64,000 nt of DNA from Mucilaginibacter galii (GTDB taxonomy: Bacteria > Bacteroidota > Bacteroidia > Sphingobacteriales > Sphingobacteriaceae), in contig NZ_BMDO01000011.1 in NCBI RefSeq assembly GCF_014635825.1, positions 92,220-156,219 of the forward strand, in the 5' to 3' direction. The notes under the pieces are model-generated. The model saw nothing but the letters and a program-made list of their open reading frames with translations, did no database searches and had not been told where the DNA came from. The translations under genes were made by a program, and so were the position numbers. Every line of letters begins with the position of its first letter. Within the stretch, counting starts at the first letter, position 1. Positions 36,543 to 45,817 of this stretch are shown here, one piece after another.

Positions 36543-37712
36543 TTAAACTTCGTATGACGAGTTGCTGGTAACATCAAAAAGTAAATCCCTGATTACTTCC
36601 AATCCGCTGTTCCAGCGTTTTAAACGATTGACTTGTTTTATATCATGCCTGTCTTTAATGGTTTGATCAGGCTGGTAATAATCCTGCATCAGGGGTTTCA
36701 TTGCATCATGCACATCTATTAAGCTTCCGTTTACAATCAGACCCGGATTCGTCATGACGATATCGGCTAACGCCTTGGTCATGCTGGTTACGTAATACGG
36801 ACAATCCCAATCATGCCGGTAAGGTTGATCGTCCTTAACATTTACTTTTTGCAAAGGGTGCGATAGATCTTCAATCACTTCGCTTATTGCGTCTCCAAAC
36901 ACATTAGCATATTCAGCAATAAAATGGGGCCACCAACGTGGATGATGAGGAAGCTCCTTAAGCAAAGTGTCGCAAACAAACACGCGTACTGGAAAATGCG
37001 GGGCCGACGGATCCATGATCACTAACGATGCCCCAAAATGACCCTCTTGTGGCGAATGCCGGCTGCAAACTACAAAATACTGATACCCTTGCGCGCCAGC
37101 CTCGTGTAACGCTATCATGCGTTGTTTAATATCTCTAAGACGATCTTCCAGAAACCCTCTTTCGAATACAACATATAAGTTGCCTGCAGACTTAACAATG
37201 CATCGCTTACTGTTTTCATCAAATACATTATCATTTGCCGGGCGGCTGGTAAAATGGTTGCCGCTGTTATACCGCAAACTCTCTGACTCGGCCGGATAGG
37301 TAGCAATGTCGGCGGTATCGCCTGCCTCGGTCTGCTTAGCCGGTTGTACCGAGCGAAACGGAACATGCATTCGTTCGCTATCCATTCGGTGAGCAAGGTT
37401 GTAAATCCGCTGTTCTGAAGGTGCTAATAGCGGATCGCCACTGATTGGGTCAAAATAAACCTCATCTGCACCTCTTCCCAAATGACACGCAATAGGACTC
37501 TGTTGCAATAATTGCGCTAACGGATGCACTGAATGCAGAAAAAAATCACGTAATGCATTGTTTGACAAGTACTCGTCTAAAGATTGATCGAACCGGAGTA
37601 ACGTTTCGCTTTCATGTTGACAGATCCAGTTACGCAAAAACAGATGTACTTCAAATTCAAAATTATAATTAGTAGCCTCTGCCGTTTCCCGTGTACAAAT
37701 ATGTTGGTGCAT
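36543..37712 (-). CDS. Uncharacterised protein; possible clan CE (YopJ/Ulp1-like) cysteine protease or acetyltransferase
   Basis: 389 residues, no signal peptide or membrane segment. The family is not recognised with certainty. The C-terminal half looks like a clan CE catalytic core: His225 in EGHFGASLVIMDPSAP, an acidic residue Asp248 in VRVFVCDTLLKE at the end of the next strand, Gln296 and Cys304 in DDQPYRHDWDCPYYVTSM. The order His-Asp-Gln-Cys, with Gln eight residues before Cys and a hydrophobic helix after Cys, is what YopJ acetyltransferases and Ulp1/SENP proteases show. The N-terminal 190 residues are unassigned. It is a single-gene unit with its own terminator, outside the integrative element. 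The triad reading is by eye; if wrong, this is a plain hypothetical. Confidence 0.55.
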   Translation of the reverse strand: MHQHICTRETAEATNYNFEFEVHLFLRNWICQHESETLLRFDQSLDEYLSNNALRDFFLHSVHPLAQLLQQSPIACHLGRGADEVYFDPISGDPLLAPSEQRIYNLAHRMDSERMHVPFRSVQPAKQTEAGDTADIATYPAESESLRYNSGNHFTSRPANDNVFDENSKRCIVKSAGNLYVVFERGFLEDRLRDIKQRMIALHEAGAQGYQYFVVCSRHSPQEGHFGASLVIMDPSAPHFPVRVFVCDTLLKELPHHPRWWPHFIAEYANVFGDAISEVIEDLSHPLQKVNVKDDQPYRHDWDCPYYVTSMTKALADIVMTNPGLIVNGSLIDVHDAMKPLMQDYYQPDQTIKDRHDIKQVNRLKRWNSGLEVIRDLLFDVTSNSSYEV

Positions 37713-38149
37713 AAACCTGTTTTGCTTGGATGTTCTAATTGTGTCTTTAATTTAATCGCTGATAAAAACTATTTTTCGGATTATTTATCAATAACGGCTG
37801 TTTTGAACAGGCAAGCCGTTAAAGATTATAAGCCCCAATCTCACGTATCAGTAGAAATAATTACGATACGTTCAATCATATTTAGCTGCATAATAAGTAA
37901 GAAATTAGTGATTTGGCCAAAGGATGTTTGACAGTTCCAAAATAATTAAAAAATCAGAATTTTATAAGCATTTAAAAAAATAAAAAAAATTCCTGTTTAA
38001 ATTAATGCTCAGTTACATCTAAGCATGTTGCTGCTCAACAATGATGCTTTTACCATTGGGATGCGCCCATTGGTAGCCATTTTTTGAATTGAATGTTTAA
38101 TGGCTTTTTAGAAATCATTTAGTTAGGTTTGGCATTTAACCGAATTTAT
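37713..38149. other. Intergenic region with a short gene scrap
   Basis: No intact gene. The minus strand at 38019-38092 reads a short open stretch ending in NGYQWAHPNGKSIIVEQQHA followed by a stop, preceded within 25 codons by a stop in the same frame. It looks like the tail of a lost gene. 37950-37995 is a nearly pure A/T run. Confidence 0.3.
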
Positions 38150-38743
38150 ATGCTTTGGTACGAAGATGAAATACAACGCCTTGAAAAACAACGCACTGCG
38201 TTGACTTACAAACCCAATACCTTATTTTACGGAAGTTCTTCCATCAGGCAGTGGATAAGCCTTGCCGATGATTTTAAAGGTTTACAGACGGTCAATCTTG
38301 GTTTTGGCGGTTCTACCCTGGCTGCATGTGCTTGGTTTTTTAACCGGGTAACGAATGGGTACGAGCCTGACAGACTCATTGTCTATGCCGGTGATAATGA
38401 TCTGGCAGATGGCCGTCATCCTCAGGAGGTAGCAATTTCGTTTGAGTACTTAGCAAAGAGAGTAAAAGAGAGGTATAACCAACTCCCTTGTTACTTTATT
38501 TCATTGAAGCCAAGTATAGCCCGTTGGGGTCTTATTGAACAATTTAGGTATACTAATGAACTTATAGCTGCGGATATTGAAAAGAATCACCCGGATTGGC
38601 ATTGGGTGGATATTTTCACACCCTTGTTAAATAACAATGGCAAACCCAATGCTGATTATTTTATTGCAGACGGTCTCCATCTTAACGAAAAAGGATATCA
38701 ACTTTGGAGCAGCATTTTGCACAATGCATTAGCCTTGAAGTAA
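38150..38743 (+). CDS. SGNH/GDSL-type hydrolase
   Basis: 197 residues from the ATG at 38150; an in-frame TTG at 38129 would add seven residues and is less likely. SGNH blocks in order: LFYGSSSIRQW (nucleophile Ser in block I), LGFGGSTLAAC (block II Gly), YAGDNDLADG (block III, Asn), and DGLHLNEKGY (block V, Asp-x-x-His). Members are esterases, including carbohydrate acetyl-esterases. No signal peptide is visible, so it is probably cytoplasmic. It stands alone, outside the element, 0.5 kb from the attachment site. Confidence 0.9.
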   Translation: MLWYEDEIQRLEKQRTALTYKPNTLFYGSSSIRQWISLADDFKGLQTVNLGFGGSTLAACAWFFNRVTNGYEPDRLIVYAGDNDLADGRHPQEVAISFEYLAKRVKERYNQLPCYFISLKPSIARWGLIEQFRYTNELIAADIEKNHPDWHWVDIFTPLLNNNGKPNADYFIADGLHLNEKGYQLWSSILHNALALK

Positions 38744-38794
38744 CAGAATGTATAGCTTATAATTTGAAAATTTACTTGATTAACAGCATTCAAA

Positions 38795-38918
38795 CCTATG
38801 GCTTATATGTTAGGTCTATATTTGGATCTCTATAAAAGCGAAACCAGTCATAAGCAGCATAAACTTCAACCCAAATCTCGGCAAGTGCCGGATATGCTCT
38901 TTCTACATCAATGAATCC
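38795..38918 (-). pseudogene. C-terminal scrap of a lost gene
   Basis: A 40-codon open stretch reads GFIDVERAYPALAEIWVEVY then AAYDWFRFYRDPN and ends in a stop; a stop lies directly upstream in frame. The composition is protein-like, but I do not recognise the family. The rest of 38744-39217 shows no gene. Confidence 0.28.
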
Positions 38919-39217
38919 TTATATATCCCTAGTCCAGCAAATTCGTTTATCCTTACTGCTCTCGTGACATATTAATTGTGAACCCAAGGTCAGCACTATC
39001 CAAGATTAGCTTTCATCTGATATACACTTCATGTAGCCAAAATGCAAGTGAACACTTAAAGTGATTGTTTCGTAACTTTAAAACCGTGGAGATTCTGCAG
39101 GTAAGAATGAAATAGATTCGAGATGTTTTAAAGAAAAATTTAATTATCAAGGCCTTTTTTGACTACCGCATGTTTCACTATACGAATAAGCAGATTATTG
39201 AAACTTGCGAATAAAAA

Positions 39218-39241
39218 AACCCCACTCGCCAGAGTGGGGTT
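39218..39241 (-). terminator. Terminator of the (disrupted) tRNA-Asn transcription unit
   Basis: Arms AACCCCACTC and GAGTGGGGTT pair perfectly around a GCCA loop; on the minus strand the stem is followed by TTTTTTATTCG. It sits 19 bases beyond the tRNA 3' end, as expected for the original tRNA gene terminator. Confidence 0.88.
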
Positions 39242-39259
39242 AAATCATTGATTTTGAGG

Positions 39260-39303
39260 CTCCTGAGGCTGGGCTCGAACCAGCTACCCTCTGATTAACA
39301 GTC
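39260..39303 (-). other. 3' part of tRNA-Asn: attachment-site repeat of an integrative element
   Basis: On the minus strand the sequence runs from the anticodon loop CTGTTAA (anticodon GTT, Asn; 39295-39301) through the 3' anticodon stem TCAGA, the variable loop, a perfect T stem GCTGG/CCAGC with loop TTCGAGC, and the acceptor 3' strand CTCAGGA plus G. The 5' half (acceptor, D arm) is missing: sequence beyond 39303 is unrelated to a tRNA. A tyrosine recombinase gene begins 220 bases away. This is the left-behind tRNA 3' end produced when an element integrates in a tRNA gene; the restored tRNA should lie at the other end. Confidence 0.85.
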
Positions 39304-39487
39304 ATAAACAATAACTTTTCCATGTTTATTTTTATTCTTTTATCTATTGATTTTCAATTATTTAACAATACTTAGTTTGTTGATATTTACAGATGTTTAC
39401 AGTTATTTTAATGGAAAATATGCAAATAGTATGCAAATTTTAAAACTCAAAAAGCGCCTTTATTATGTTTAAAACCCACTTTTTTCG

Positions 39488-39495
39488 TACCTTTG
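39488..39495 (+). promoter_or_regulatory. Putative Bacteroidetes -7 element of the integrase promoter
   Basis: TACCTTTG fits the Bacteroidetes TAnnTTTG consensus and lies 31 bases before the integrase ATG. A -33 TTTG box is not clear at the right distance, so this is a weak call. Confidence 0.4.
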
Positions 39496-39526
39496 AAAAA
39501 TAAAGTATGCAAATTTAAGTGCAGAT

Positions 39527-40819
39527 ATGGAAAAGATAGCAAAAAAGGCGATAATTTCACTTTATCTCGATACAAGAAGAGAATTGTCAGATGGTACTTA
39601 CCCGGTAAAAATTCAAGTATTTTATGGTAGACAAAAACTTTTTAACACCGGTACTTATGCATCTGCTGCTGATTTTGAAAATTCCTATAAAGCAGCTAAA
39701 CCAAAAGGTGACCGTTTAAAGGAATTAAAAATAGAACTCACTTCTATTGTGGCAAGAGCCAATGAAGTGGTAGATGATTTAAAGGTCTTTACGTTTGAAA
39801 AATTCGAAAAGCAATTGTTTGCTACTAAACAATCATTAACGAATATCATTGACCACTATAAAAACTATATTGAAGAACTTGATAAAAATGATCAGACAGG
39901 TACTTCTTCCAGTTATTTATGCAGTATTAATTCTATAATAGAATTTATTAATTCCAGCCGAAAGAATCCTATAGAGGTTATTACGTTTGACATGATCACC
40001 CCGGAATTTCTTAACAAGTACGAAAACTGGATGATCGCTCAAGATAATAGTAGAACAACAGTAGGTATCTATCTGCGGGCTACACGAGCGATATTTAATC
40101 AGGCTATTGAAGCTGGAATAATCGATAAAGAAATTTATCCTTTTAAAAAATACAAAATCCCTACCGGTAAAAACACGAAGAAAGCAATTGAATCCCCCGA
40201 CCTTAAAAAACTTTTCAAGGCTGATACAAGAGGAAATGACTACCAAGAAAAAGCGAAAGCCTTTTGGTTTTTCAGCTACCAGTGTAATGGGATGAATATC
40301 AGGGACATTTCCGAACTTAAGTTCAAAGATCTGCATGGCACGTATTTTTCATTTCTCAGACATAAAACGATCAGAACCACTAAAGAGGATCCGAAACCGA
40401 TCATCGTACCGATGACTGACTATGTCAAGGGTGTAATGGAAAAGTATGGAAACAAAAAGGGCAGACCGAATGATTATGTATTTCCAATTTTTGTTGCAGG
40501 GATGGATGCCAAGGAACGTCATCGGGTCAATCAAAACTTTGTCCGCTTTATCAACCAACATATGAAAAAACTGGCGAATGCCAATGGCATGGATATTAAG
40601 GGAACCATGGAGGCTAGACATTCCTTTACTACTCAAGTTACTAGAAAGCAAGGGATGGAATTCGCACAGGAGGCTTTGGGTCATACTACGCTTGCAACCA
40701 CCCAAAATTACTGGGCCGGATTTCAAAATGAGACCAAAAAAGAAATGGCAGATATGCTGATGAATTTTGAGGAACCGAAAACAAAAGAGAAACGGCAGGA
40801 ACGAATTAGGCAACGTTAA
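39527..40819 (+). CDS. Tyrosine recombinase/integrase of the element
   Basis: 430 residues. Order: an N-terminal Arm-type domain with KKAIISLYLDTRRELSDGTYPVKI, a SAM-like core-binding domain (about 95-215), and a C-terminal catalytic domain. Visible catalytic parts are EARHSFTTQVTR (His-x-x-Arg region), LGHTTLATTQNYWAGF with the Tyr nucleophile, and FSYQCNGMNIRDISELKFKD, where many family members carry the first Arg; here the usual position reads Asn, as in several Bacteroidetes relatives. It lies next to the truncated tRNA-Asn and points into the element, the standard layout for tRNA-targeting integrases of integrative and conjugative elements. Confidence 0.95.
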   Translation: MEKIAKKAIISLYLDTRRELSDGTYPVKIQVFYGRQKLFNTGTYASAADFENSYKAAKPKGDRLKELKIELTSIVARANEVVDDLKVFTFEKFEKQLFATKQSLTNIIDHYKNYIEELDKNDQTGTSSSYLCSINSIIEFINSSRKNPIEVITFDMITPEFLNKYENWMIAQDNSRTTVGIYLRATRAIFNQAIEAGIIDKEIYPFKKYKIPTGKNTKKAIESPDLKKLFKADTRGNDYQEKAKAFWFFSYQCNGMNIRDISELKFKDLHGTYFSFLRHKTIRTTKEDPKPIIVPMTDYVKGVMEKYGNKKGRPNDYVFPIFVAGMDAKERHRVNQNFVRFINQHMKKLANANGMDIKGTMEARHSFTTQVTRKQGMEFAQEALGHTTLATTQNYWAGFQNETKKEMADMLMNFEEPKTKEKRQERIRQR

Positions 40820-40853
40820 TTAGGTACCTGTGCTGATTATACAAAACTAAATT

Positions 40854-41900
40854 ATGAGCTTAAATAAATCCCCGTTTAGACTTTTTGAAAATATAAAAGC
40901 TGTCATTACAGAAACTCAGCTCCACATAATCCGTAACGTTAACCAAGCTATGGTACTCGCCTATTTCCAAATAGGCAGAATGATTGTCGAAGACGAACAA
41001 CTTGGAAGACGACGCGCCGACTATGCAAAAGAGACAATTTCACGTTTAAGCAGCGAATTAAACAACGAGTTTGGGAAGGGATATTCCGTGTCCAACCTGG
41101 AATATATGCGTAGCTTTTATTTAATTTATCAAGATCGATTTCCCCAATCGGTGCTTGGGAAAATCATGAATGATACAAAACCCCAATCACTGATTGGGAT
41201 TTTAGAAAATCCATTTCATTTAAGCTGGACGCACTATATACAGTTACTTAAAATCAAGGACGAACACGAGCGGCAATTTTACGAAATCGAAGCAGCTCAG
41301 GGCAATTGGTCAGTAAGGGAATTACAGAGACAGTATAACTCTGCTTTATTTGAGCGCCTAGCTTTGAGCAAAGACAAAAAGGGCATAAAGGAACTGGCTG
41401 AGAAAGGTCAGGTCATACAAAAGCCTTCGGATGCATTGAAAAGCCACTATGTTTTGGAATTTTTAGGGCTGAAGGAAGATACTAAATATTCGGAAAGCGA
41501 TCTTGAAACCGCAATCATAGACAAACTAGAGCATTTTATGCTTGAACTGGGTAAGGGTTTTTTATTTGAGGGAAGGCAAAGGAGATTTACATTTGAAGGC
41601 GACAGTTTCTTCGTTGATCTGGTTTTTTATAACAGGTTGCTAAAATGTTTCGTTCTATTTGATCTTAAAATAGGTAAACTTAACCATCAGGATATAGGAC
41701 AGATGCAGATGTATGTCAACTATTACGATCGAAAAGTGAAGTTGCCAGAAGAAAACGCTACCATTGGTATCATTCTTTGCAAAGAAGAAAACAGGACGGT
41801 GATCGAATTCACTTTGCCAGAGAACAATAAGCAAATATTTTCAAAAGAATATAAAGCGGTTTTGCCAAGTAAAGACGCACTTAAAAAGCAATTAGAGTAG
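40854..41900 (+). CDS. YhcG/DUF1016-type PDDEXK nuclease
   Basis: 348 residues. The N-terminal DUF1016 domain (about 15-170, with YFQIGRMIVEDEQLGRRRAD and WTHYIQLLKIKDEHERQFYE) is followed by a PDDEXK nuclease domain with the acidic and Lys residues in EGDSFFVDLVFYNRLLKC and CFVLFDLKIGKLNHQDIGQM (D-x15-DLK pattern). Relatives are common on mobile elements and next to restriction-modification genes; the exact biological role is not settled. The gene follows the integrase by 34 bases, same strand. It is likely cargo or a maintenance gene of the element. Confidence 0.93.
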   Translation: MSLNKSPFRLFENIKAVITETQLHIIRNVNQAMVLAYFQIGRMIVEDEQLGRRRADYAKETISRLSSELNNEFGKGYSVSNLEYMRSFYLIYQDRFPQSVLGKIMNDTKPQSLIGILENPFHLSWTHYIQLLKIKDEHERQFYEIEAAQGNWSVRELQRQYNSALFERLALSKDKKGIKELAEKGQVIQKPSDALKSHYVLEFLGLKEDTKYSESDLETAIIDKLEHFMLELGKGFLFEGRQRRFTFEGDSFFVDLVFYNRLLKCFVLFDLKIGKLNHQDIGQMQMYVNYYDRKVKLPEENATIGIILCKEENRTVIEFTLPENNKQIFSKEYKAVLPSKDALKKQLE

Positions 41901-42300
41901 AAATCAGCTGCTTTTTTCAGAAAAGCCTATCCATCCTGTAACGGCACATTTGTATAATTTTTCGAAGGGTCTTTTTGCCAGGCCTTATAACGACACGATT
42001 ATCGCCATTAACAATTATTACAAGAACAAACCTGCTTAAGCCAATTACGGAGTATTTAAATAAGCGATTAGGAAAGCCTGATACCCAAATTGTATTTACA
42101 AGATAAAGATTCTCGGGTGCAATACAGAAGACAGCAACAGAGCAAGCGGTATAGATAGACTGCAAAAAATATACTACATCCGTGGTTATCTGAATAGATT
42201 AGACTGCCCGTACCAACCATTCGATTATCTCGTATTTAATAGGCCTTTTCAATCGTACAGCCAGTTCATCAGGCAAATATCCGGGCACTTAAAGTTTTTA
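41901..42300. other. Gap before lanB, possible gene debris
   Basis: 400 bases without a supportable gene. Plus-strand frames contain protein-like stretches interrupted by stops (for example NLLKPITEYLNKRLGKPDTQ around 42030-42090), which suggests a decayed gene that I cannot name. The frame of the dehydratase stays open upstream of its ATG, but that extra stretch does not look like LanB. The lanB promoter should be here. Confidence 0.3.
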
Positions 42301-45291
42301 ATGATTTTGAACTTTTTTAAATACCTCTTTGTTAGAGAACCAGTCAGCAATCCGGACGAATATCGCAACAGTGAGCAGTCCTTTTTAAATGATCCTAATT
42401 TCAGGGCAGCCCTCCTGGTGGCCACCCCATCATTTTTCGAGAAACTGGAGCGTGCCAATTTTGACGCGTTTCAGCTTTCGGCCAAAGAGCTGCTTACCCT
42501 GCATAAATATATCAACAGGTATTGTTTTCGGCCTACTCCTTTTGGCCTGTTTGCGTCGGTAAGGTTAGCCGAGTGGGGCCAGAAAGCAGCAGCAAATGCA
42601 ATTACTTCGTTTTCAGCGTTTGTAAATGCCGACATGGCTGCTCTCCAATCCCTACAAACCTATAGTGTAAAAAACCAAGATAGGTTTGAAGTTAATCCAT
42701 CCATATACCGGGTGCTGAACGAATTCAGGTTTTTTAATACGGCAATGGATGAAAGTGGAATGCACCGGGAGTACCAGCTTCAATCCATCGCCTATACCGC
42801 GCTCCTTAAAGCCCTCGTCAAATTATGTAAAAAGGCAAGGGTTCTGGAGGACATCGTTTTGCATACAGCCAAGTCCTCCGGCTGCACGAGGGACGAAGCA
42901 ATCGAATATGCAGAATTCCTGATCCATGCTCAATTTCTTTTGCCCACGGGGAGACTGAATATAACAGGCGAGGATTATTTGGAGCGCCTGAGCAAAAAAC
43001 CCTTAACCAACCTTACGAAAAAGATAATAATCAGGGGACTTGCTATCGTTAATCAAGAACGGTCAAAAAACCTGCCGTCACCAACCGATTTGTTTAGAAA
43101 AAAACTGGTCCTTAATGAAATTACTTCCGGCTCCAAACAGGCACAACTTAACGTTATTCTACAAAAAGCGGAAGCCTCGGAAACTCCTGACCATCAAATT
43201 TCTGAGAAACTTAAGCAGGCCATTGCTGCCCTTCACCTTATTTCGGGCACAGAAGACCTACCAGCATTGACACAATTTATCAAAGATTTCCAGCATCACT
43301 TTGAAGGCCGCATGATGCCGTTATTAACGGCCATAGATCCGGAAGCAGGAATCGGCTATCAGATGCCCGAAGGCGAAAAGAACAATTTATTGCTGGAAAC
43401 CCTAAATATCCAACCTAAGTTAATCGCAGACCATTCGATGAACTGGTCTGCACTTCACGCCCTGCTTTTGGACGTTTGGCTTAAAAATAAATCCCGGGTA
43501 CCCATCATCAACCTTACTATGGCAGACCTGGAGAAAATAAATCATCCCGAACCATCAAAACCGCTTACCGGCACATCAGTTCTTTTTCGACTGGTAGATG
43601 ATCAAATTTTAATCGAGAGTGCCGGGGGCATTAATACGCCTGCGCTTTTAGGACGGTTTACCGTCATAGATCACCGCATTAAACTGGCGGCACAAGAGAT
43701 GGCCCGCTATCTGGAAGAGCAAAACCCTGATGTGATTTTTGCAGAATTGTTACACCTGACTGATCCTCACATTGATAATGTAAATAGAAGAGCACATATT
43801 TACAGCTATGAGTTGCCCCTTACTTCCCCATCGACCCTGCCCCAATCCCATCAGATCGAAATCTCGGACTTGTATGTTACTATTGCAAATAATAGGGTGG
43901 TTCTTTTCTCAAAAAAACATCAAAAGATTGTTATTCCAAGATTAACCTCTGCTTATAACCATAACCTCAATAAACTGCCGATTTTTCGTTTTTTGGCTGA
44001 TTTGCCTTATCAATATAGCCGGTATAATCTCAGCCTTGATCTAAAGCAATATTTTCCCGGCCTTTCCTTTTATCCAAGAGTTCAAATTGAAGAAACTATT
44101 ATTAGCCTGGCTACCTGGATTCTGAATACTGAGCAAATAGCTTCTTTGCAAGCTCCGGATGATCAGGTGAAGCTTTCAGCTTTCTACCAAATAAGGGACG
44201 ACATCAAGCTTTCCCCATATTTTACCCTATCAGAAGGAGATCAGGAACTGGTATTTGACCCATCCATCGAAAAAGACATCCTTATTTTTTGCAGATGTAT
44301 AGCCCATAAAAAAGAAGTTATGCTCAAGGAGCACTTGTATCAAAAGACCATCAGGCAGTTCAATGCTTTTTTGATGCCAGCCGAAAAGCTGACCCTTCCT
44401 GTACCTATTGTTCCTTCCGATGAAAAGCTAAAGGGTAAGCGCATGTTTATACCCGGTTCTGATTGGCTTTATTTAAAAATCTATTCTCCAAAGCTGGGGG
44501 CAAATCGCTTACTCTTGCGACTCAGGCCCTTACTTAAAAAACGTTACGGCAAATACCGGATTACGCAGTGGTTTTATATCCGGTATCAGGATCCTGCACC
44601 ACATATCCGTCTGCGATTGATGATCGCACCTGAAGCGATCAGCGAAGTGCTCCTCGCTTTTAAGGCTAAAATGGAGGATTCTATTGATCAGCATGTGATC
44701 CGGGAATACCAGATCAACATCTATACGAGGGAACTGGAACGATATGCGGCGGCAGGGATCGAGGTAACTGAACAGTTCTTCTCTATCAGCAGTGAATTGG
44801 TTATGCAATTTCTGTTTCAGAATAAAAAGGAAGGGGTGGTCAGTAATCACCTGTTCGCTTTATATACGCTAAGAGCAATCATCTCCGTTTTTACAGAAAA
44901 CCTGGAAGATCAAATCTCCTTTGCGCTGAGCAGCTACCAACAATTTCTACCAGAATTCTCCGGGGACACTATTAAAGTTGGATTAGATAAGAAGTACCGG
45001 GAATTAGCCAGCGATATTAAATACGCTTTTAAATTAAACGATCCCGCACTATTGAGCGGATCTTCTGCTGTCGGCTTTGCATTTGTAAATAGTCTAACGG
45101 CCATCCGGCAAAAGCTGGATGGAAACGTCTTTGAAATTATGCAATACTTGCGCAGTATCATTCACATGCATTTAAACCGCATATTCGTCGATGATTCCCG
45201 CAAGCAGGAGATGGCTTGTTATTACCTGCTATACAAAAAACTCGTTTCAGATAAAGGAAGAAATAAATTTCAACAGCCTAGGGACAGATAA
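42301..45291 (+). CDS. Lantibiotic dehydratase (LanB), full length
   Basis: 996 residues. The N-terminal glutamylation domain starts with FFKYLFVREPV, then ELLTLHKYINRYCFRPTPFG (the typical R-x-x-PFG region) and continues to about residue 700. The C-terminal SpaB_C/thiopeptide-type elimination domain (about 715-985) starts MFIPGSDWLYLKIYS and has QWFYIRYQDPAPHIRLRLM. LanB enzymes glutamylate Ser/Thr of a precursor using Glu-tRNA and then eliminate glutamate to give dehydroalanine or dehydrobutyrine. Both halves are in one chain, unlike split LanBs of some Bacteroidetes. No LanC cyclase is in the window. The nearest candidate substrate is the precursor at 48472-48666. Start chosen at the ATG nearest the family N-terminus. 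Confidence 0.93.
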   Translation: MILNFFKYLFVREPVSNPDEYRNSEQSFLNDPNFRAALLVATPSFFEKLERANFDAFQLSAKELLTLHKYINRYCFRPTPFGLFASVRLAEWGQKAAANAITSFSAFVNADMAALQSLQTYSVKNQDRFEVNPSIYRVLNEFRFFNTAMDESGMHREYQLQSIAYTALLKALVKLCKKARVLEDIVLHTAKSSGCTRDEAIEYAEFLIHAQFLLPTGRLNITGEDYLERLSKKPLTNLTKKIIIRGLAIVNQERSKNLPSPTDLFRKKLVLNEITSGSKQAQLNVILQKAEASETPDHQISEKLKQAIAALHLISGTEDLPALTQFIKDFQHHFEGRMMPLLTAIDPEAGIGYQMPEGEKNNLLLETLNIQPKLIADHSMNWSALHALLLDVWLKNKSRVPIINLTMADLEKINHPEPSKPLTGTSVLFRLVDDQILIESAGGINTPALLGRFTVIDHRIKLAAQEMARYLEEQNPDVIFAELLHLTDPHIDNVNRRAHIYSYELPLTSPSTLPQSHQIEISDLYVTIANNRVVLFSKKHQKIVIPRLTSAYNHNLNKLPIFRFLADLPYQYSRYNLSLDLKQYFPGLSFYPRVQIEETIISLATWILNTEQIASLQAPDDQVKLSAFYQIRDDIKLSPYFTLSEGDQELVFDPSIEKDILIFCRCIAHKKEVMLKEHLYQKTIRQFNAFLMPAEKLTLPVPIVPSDEKLKGKRMFIPGSDWLYLKIYSPKLGANRLLLRLRPLLKKRYGKYRITQWFYIRYQDPAPHIRLRLMIAPEAISEVLLAFKAKMEDSIDQHVIREYQINIYTRELERYAAAGIEVTEQFFSISSELVMQFLFQNKKEGVVSNHLFALYTLRAIISVFTENLEDQISFALSSYQQFLPEFSGDTIKVGLDKKYRELASDIKYAFKLNDPALLSGSSAVGFAFVNSLTAIRQKLDGNVFEIMQYLRSIIHMHLNRIFVDDSRKQEMACYYLLYKKLVSDKGRNKFQQPRDR

Positions 45292-45817
45292 TTAGTTATC
45301 TGTTTTCAGTTACATTGACACCGTATGAATGACAGGTCATGATAGCTGAACCATTGACTATCAATCTGTTCTTAAATATTGGATAATGGCATGCCGAAGG
45401 TAAGAATTCTACGCCAGCTGATGCTTATAGTTAAGCGTACTTGGGACGATGTTTTTTAAAAAAATCTCAATTTCATGAACTGGTTAGATTCAATTATTAT
45501 TAAATTACCCAATTAATTAACCGAATTGAAAGGTTCATTAGAAGGCTAATTTACAGCGCAGGAATAGCGCAATAAACAGATCTTTTTTTCCCGTCATACA
45601 ATTCTTGAGGTATTGAACTTGTCTAAAAAAGCATCTGGATAATACTAACGTGCAAGAAATTTAAAGGAAAAACTTTTGTGCGTTAGTGATTTTCTGTAAA
45701 AATTCTATTCCTGTTTCAAACACTCCTTTAAAAGATCGCCTGTCTCGGATGCGGTCAATAGCGTCATGAATGGTGAAATCCTCAGTGGTTAATCCAAGTT
45801 TGACCTTATCTTATACA
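45292..45817. other. Gap after lanB with a protein-like fragment
   Basis: No intact gene. On the minus strand 45661-45810 an open stretch without ATG reads TTEDFTIHDAIDRIRDRRSF and GVFETGIEFLQKITNAQKFF before a stop. It follows the sulfotransferase stop and may be the end of a lost gene. No clear terminator for lanB was found. Confidence 0.3.

Noticed and set aside
38129..38743. SGNH hydrolase start at 38129
   Set aside because: The first codon is TTG and the ATG at 38150 starts just before the first conserved block; the longer form has no support.
39260..39335. A complete tRNA-Asn gene
   Set aside because: Only the anticodon loop to acceptor 3' end is present; no D arm or 5' acceptor strand follows at 39304-39340.
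41917..42165. 82-residue minus-strand ORF before lanB
   Set aside because: No family resemblance, opposite strand to its neighbours, and the plus strand of the same stretch also shows protein-like pieces; judged debris.
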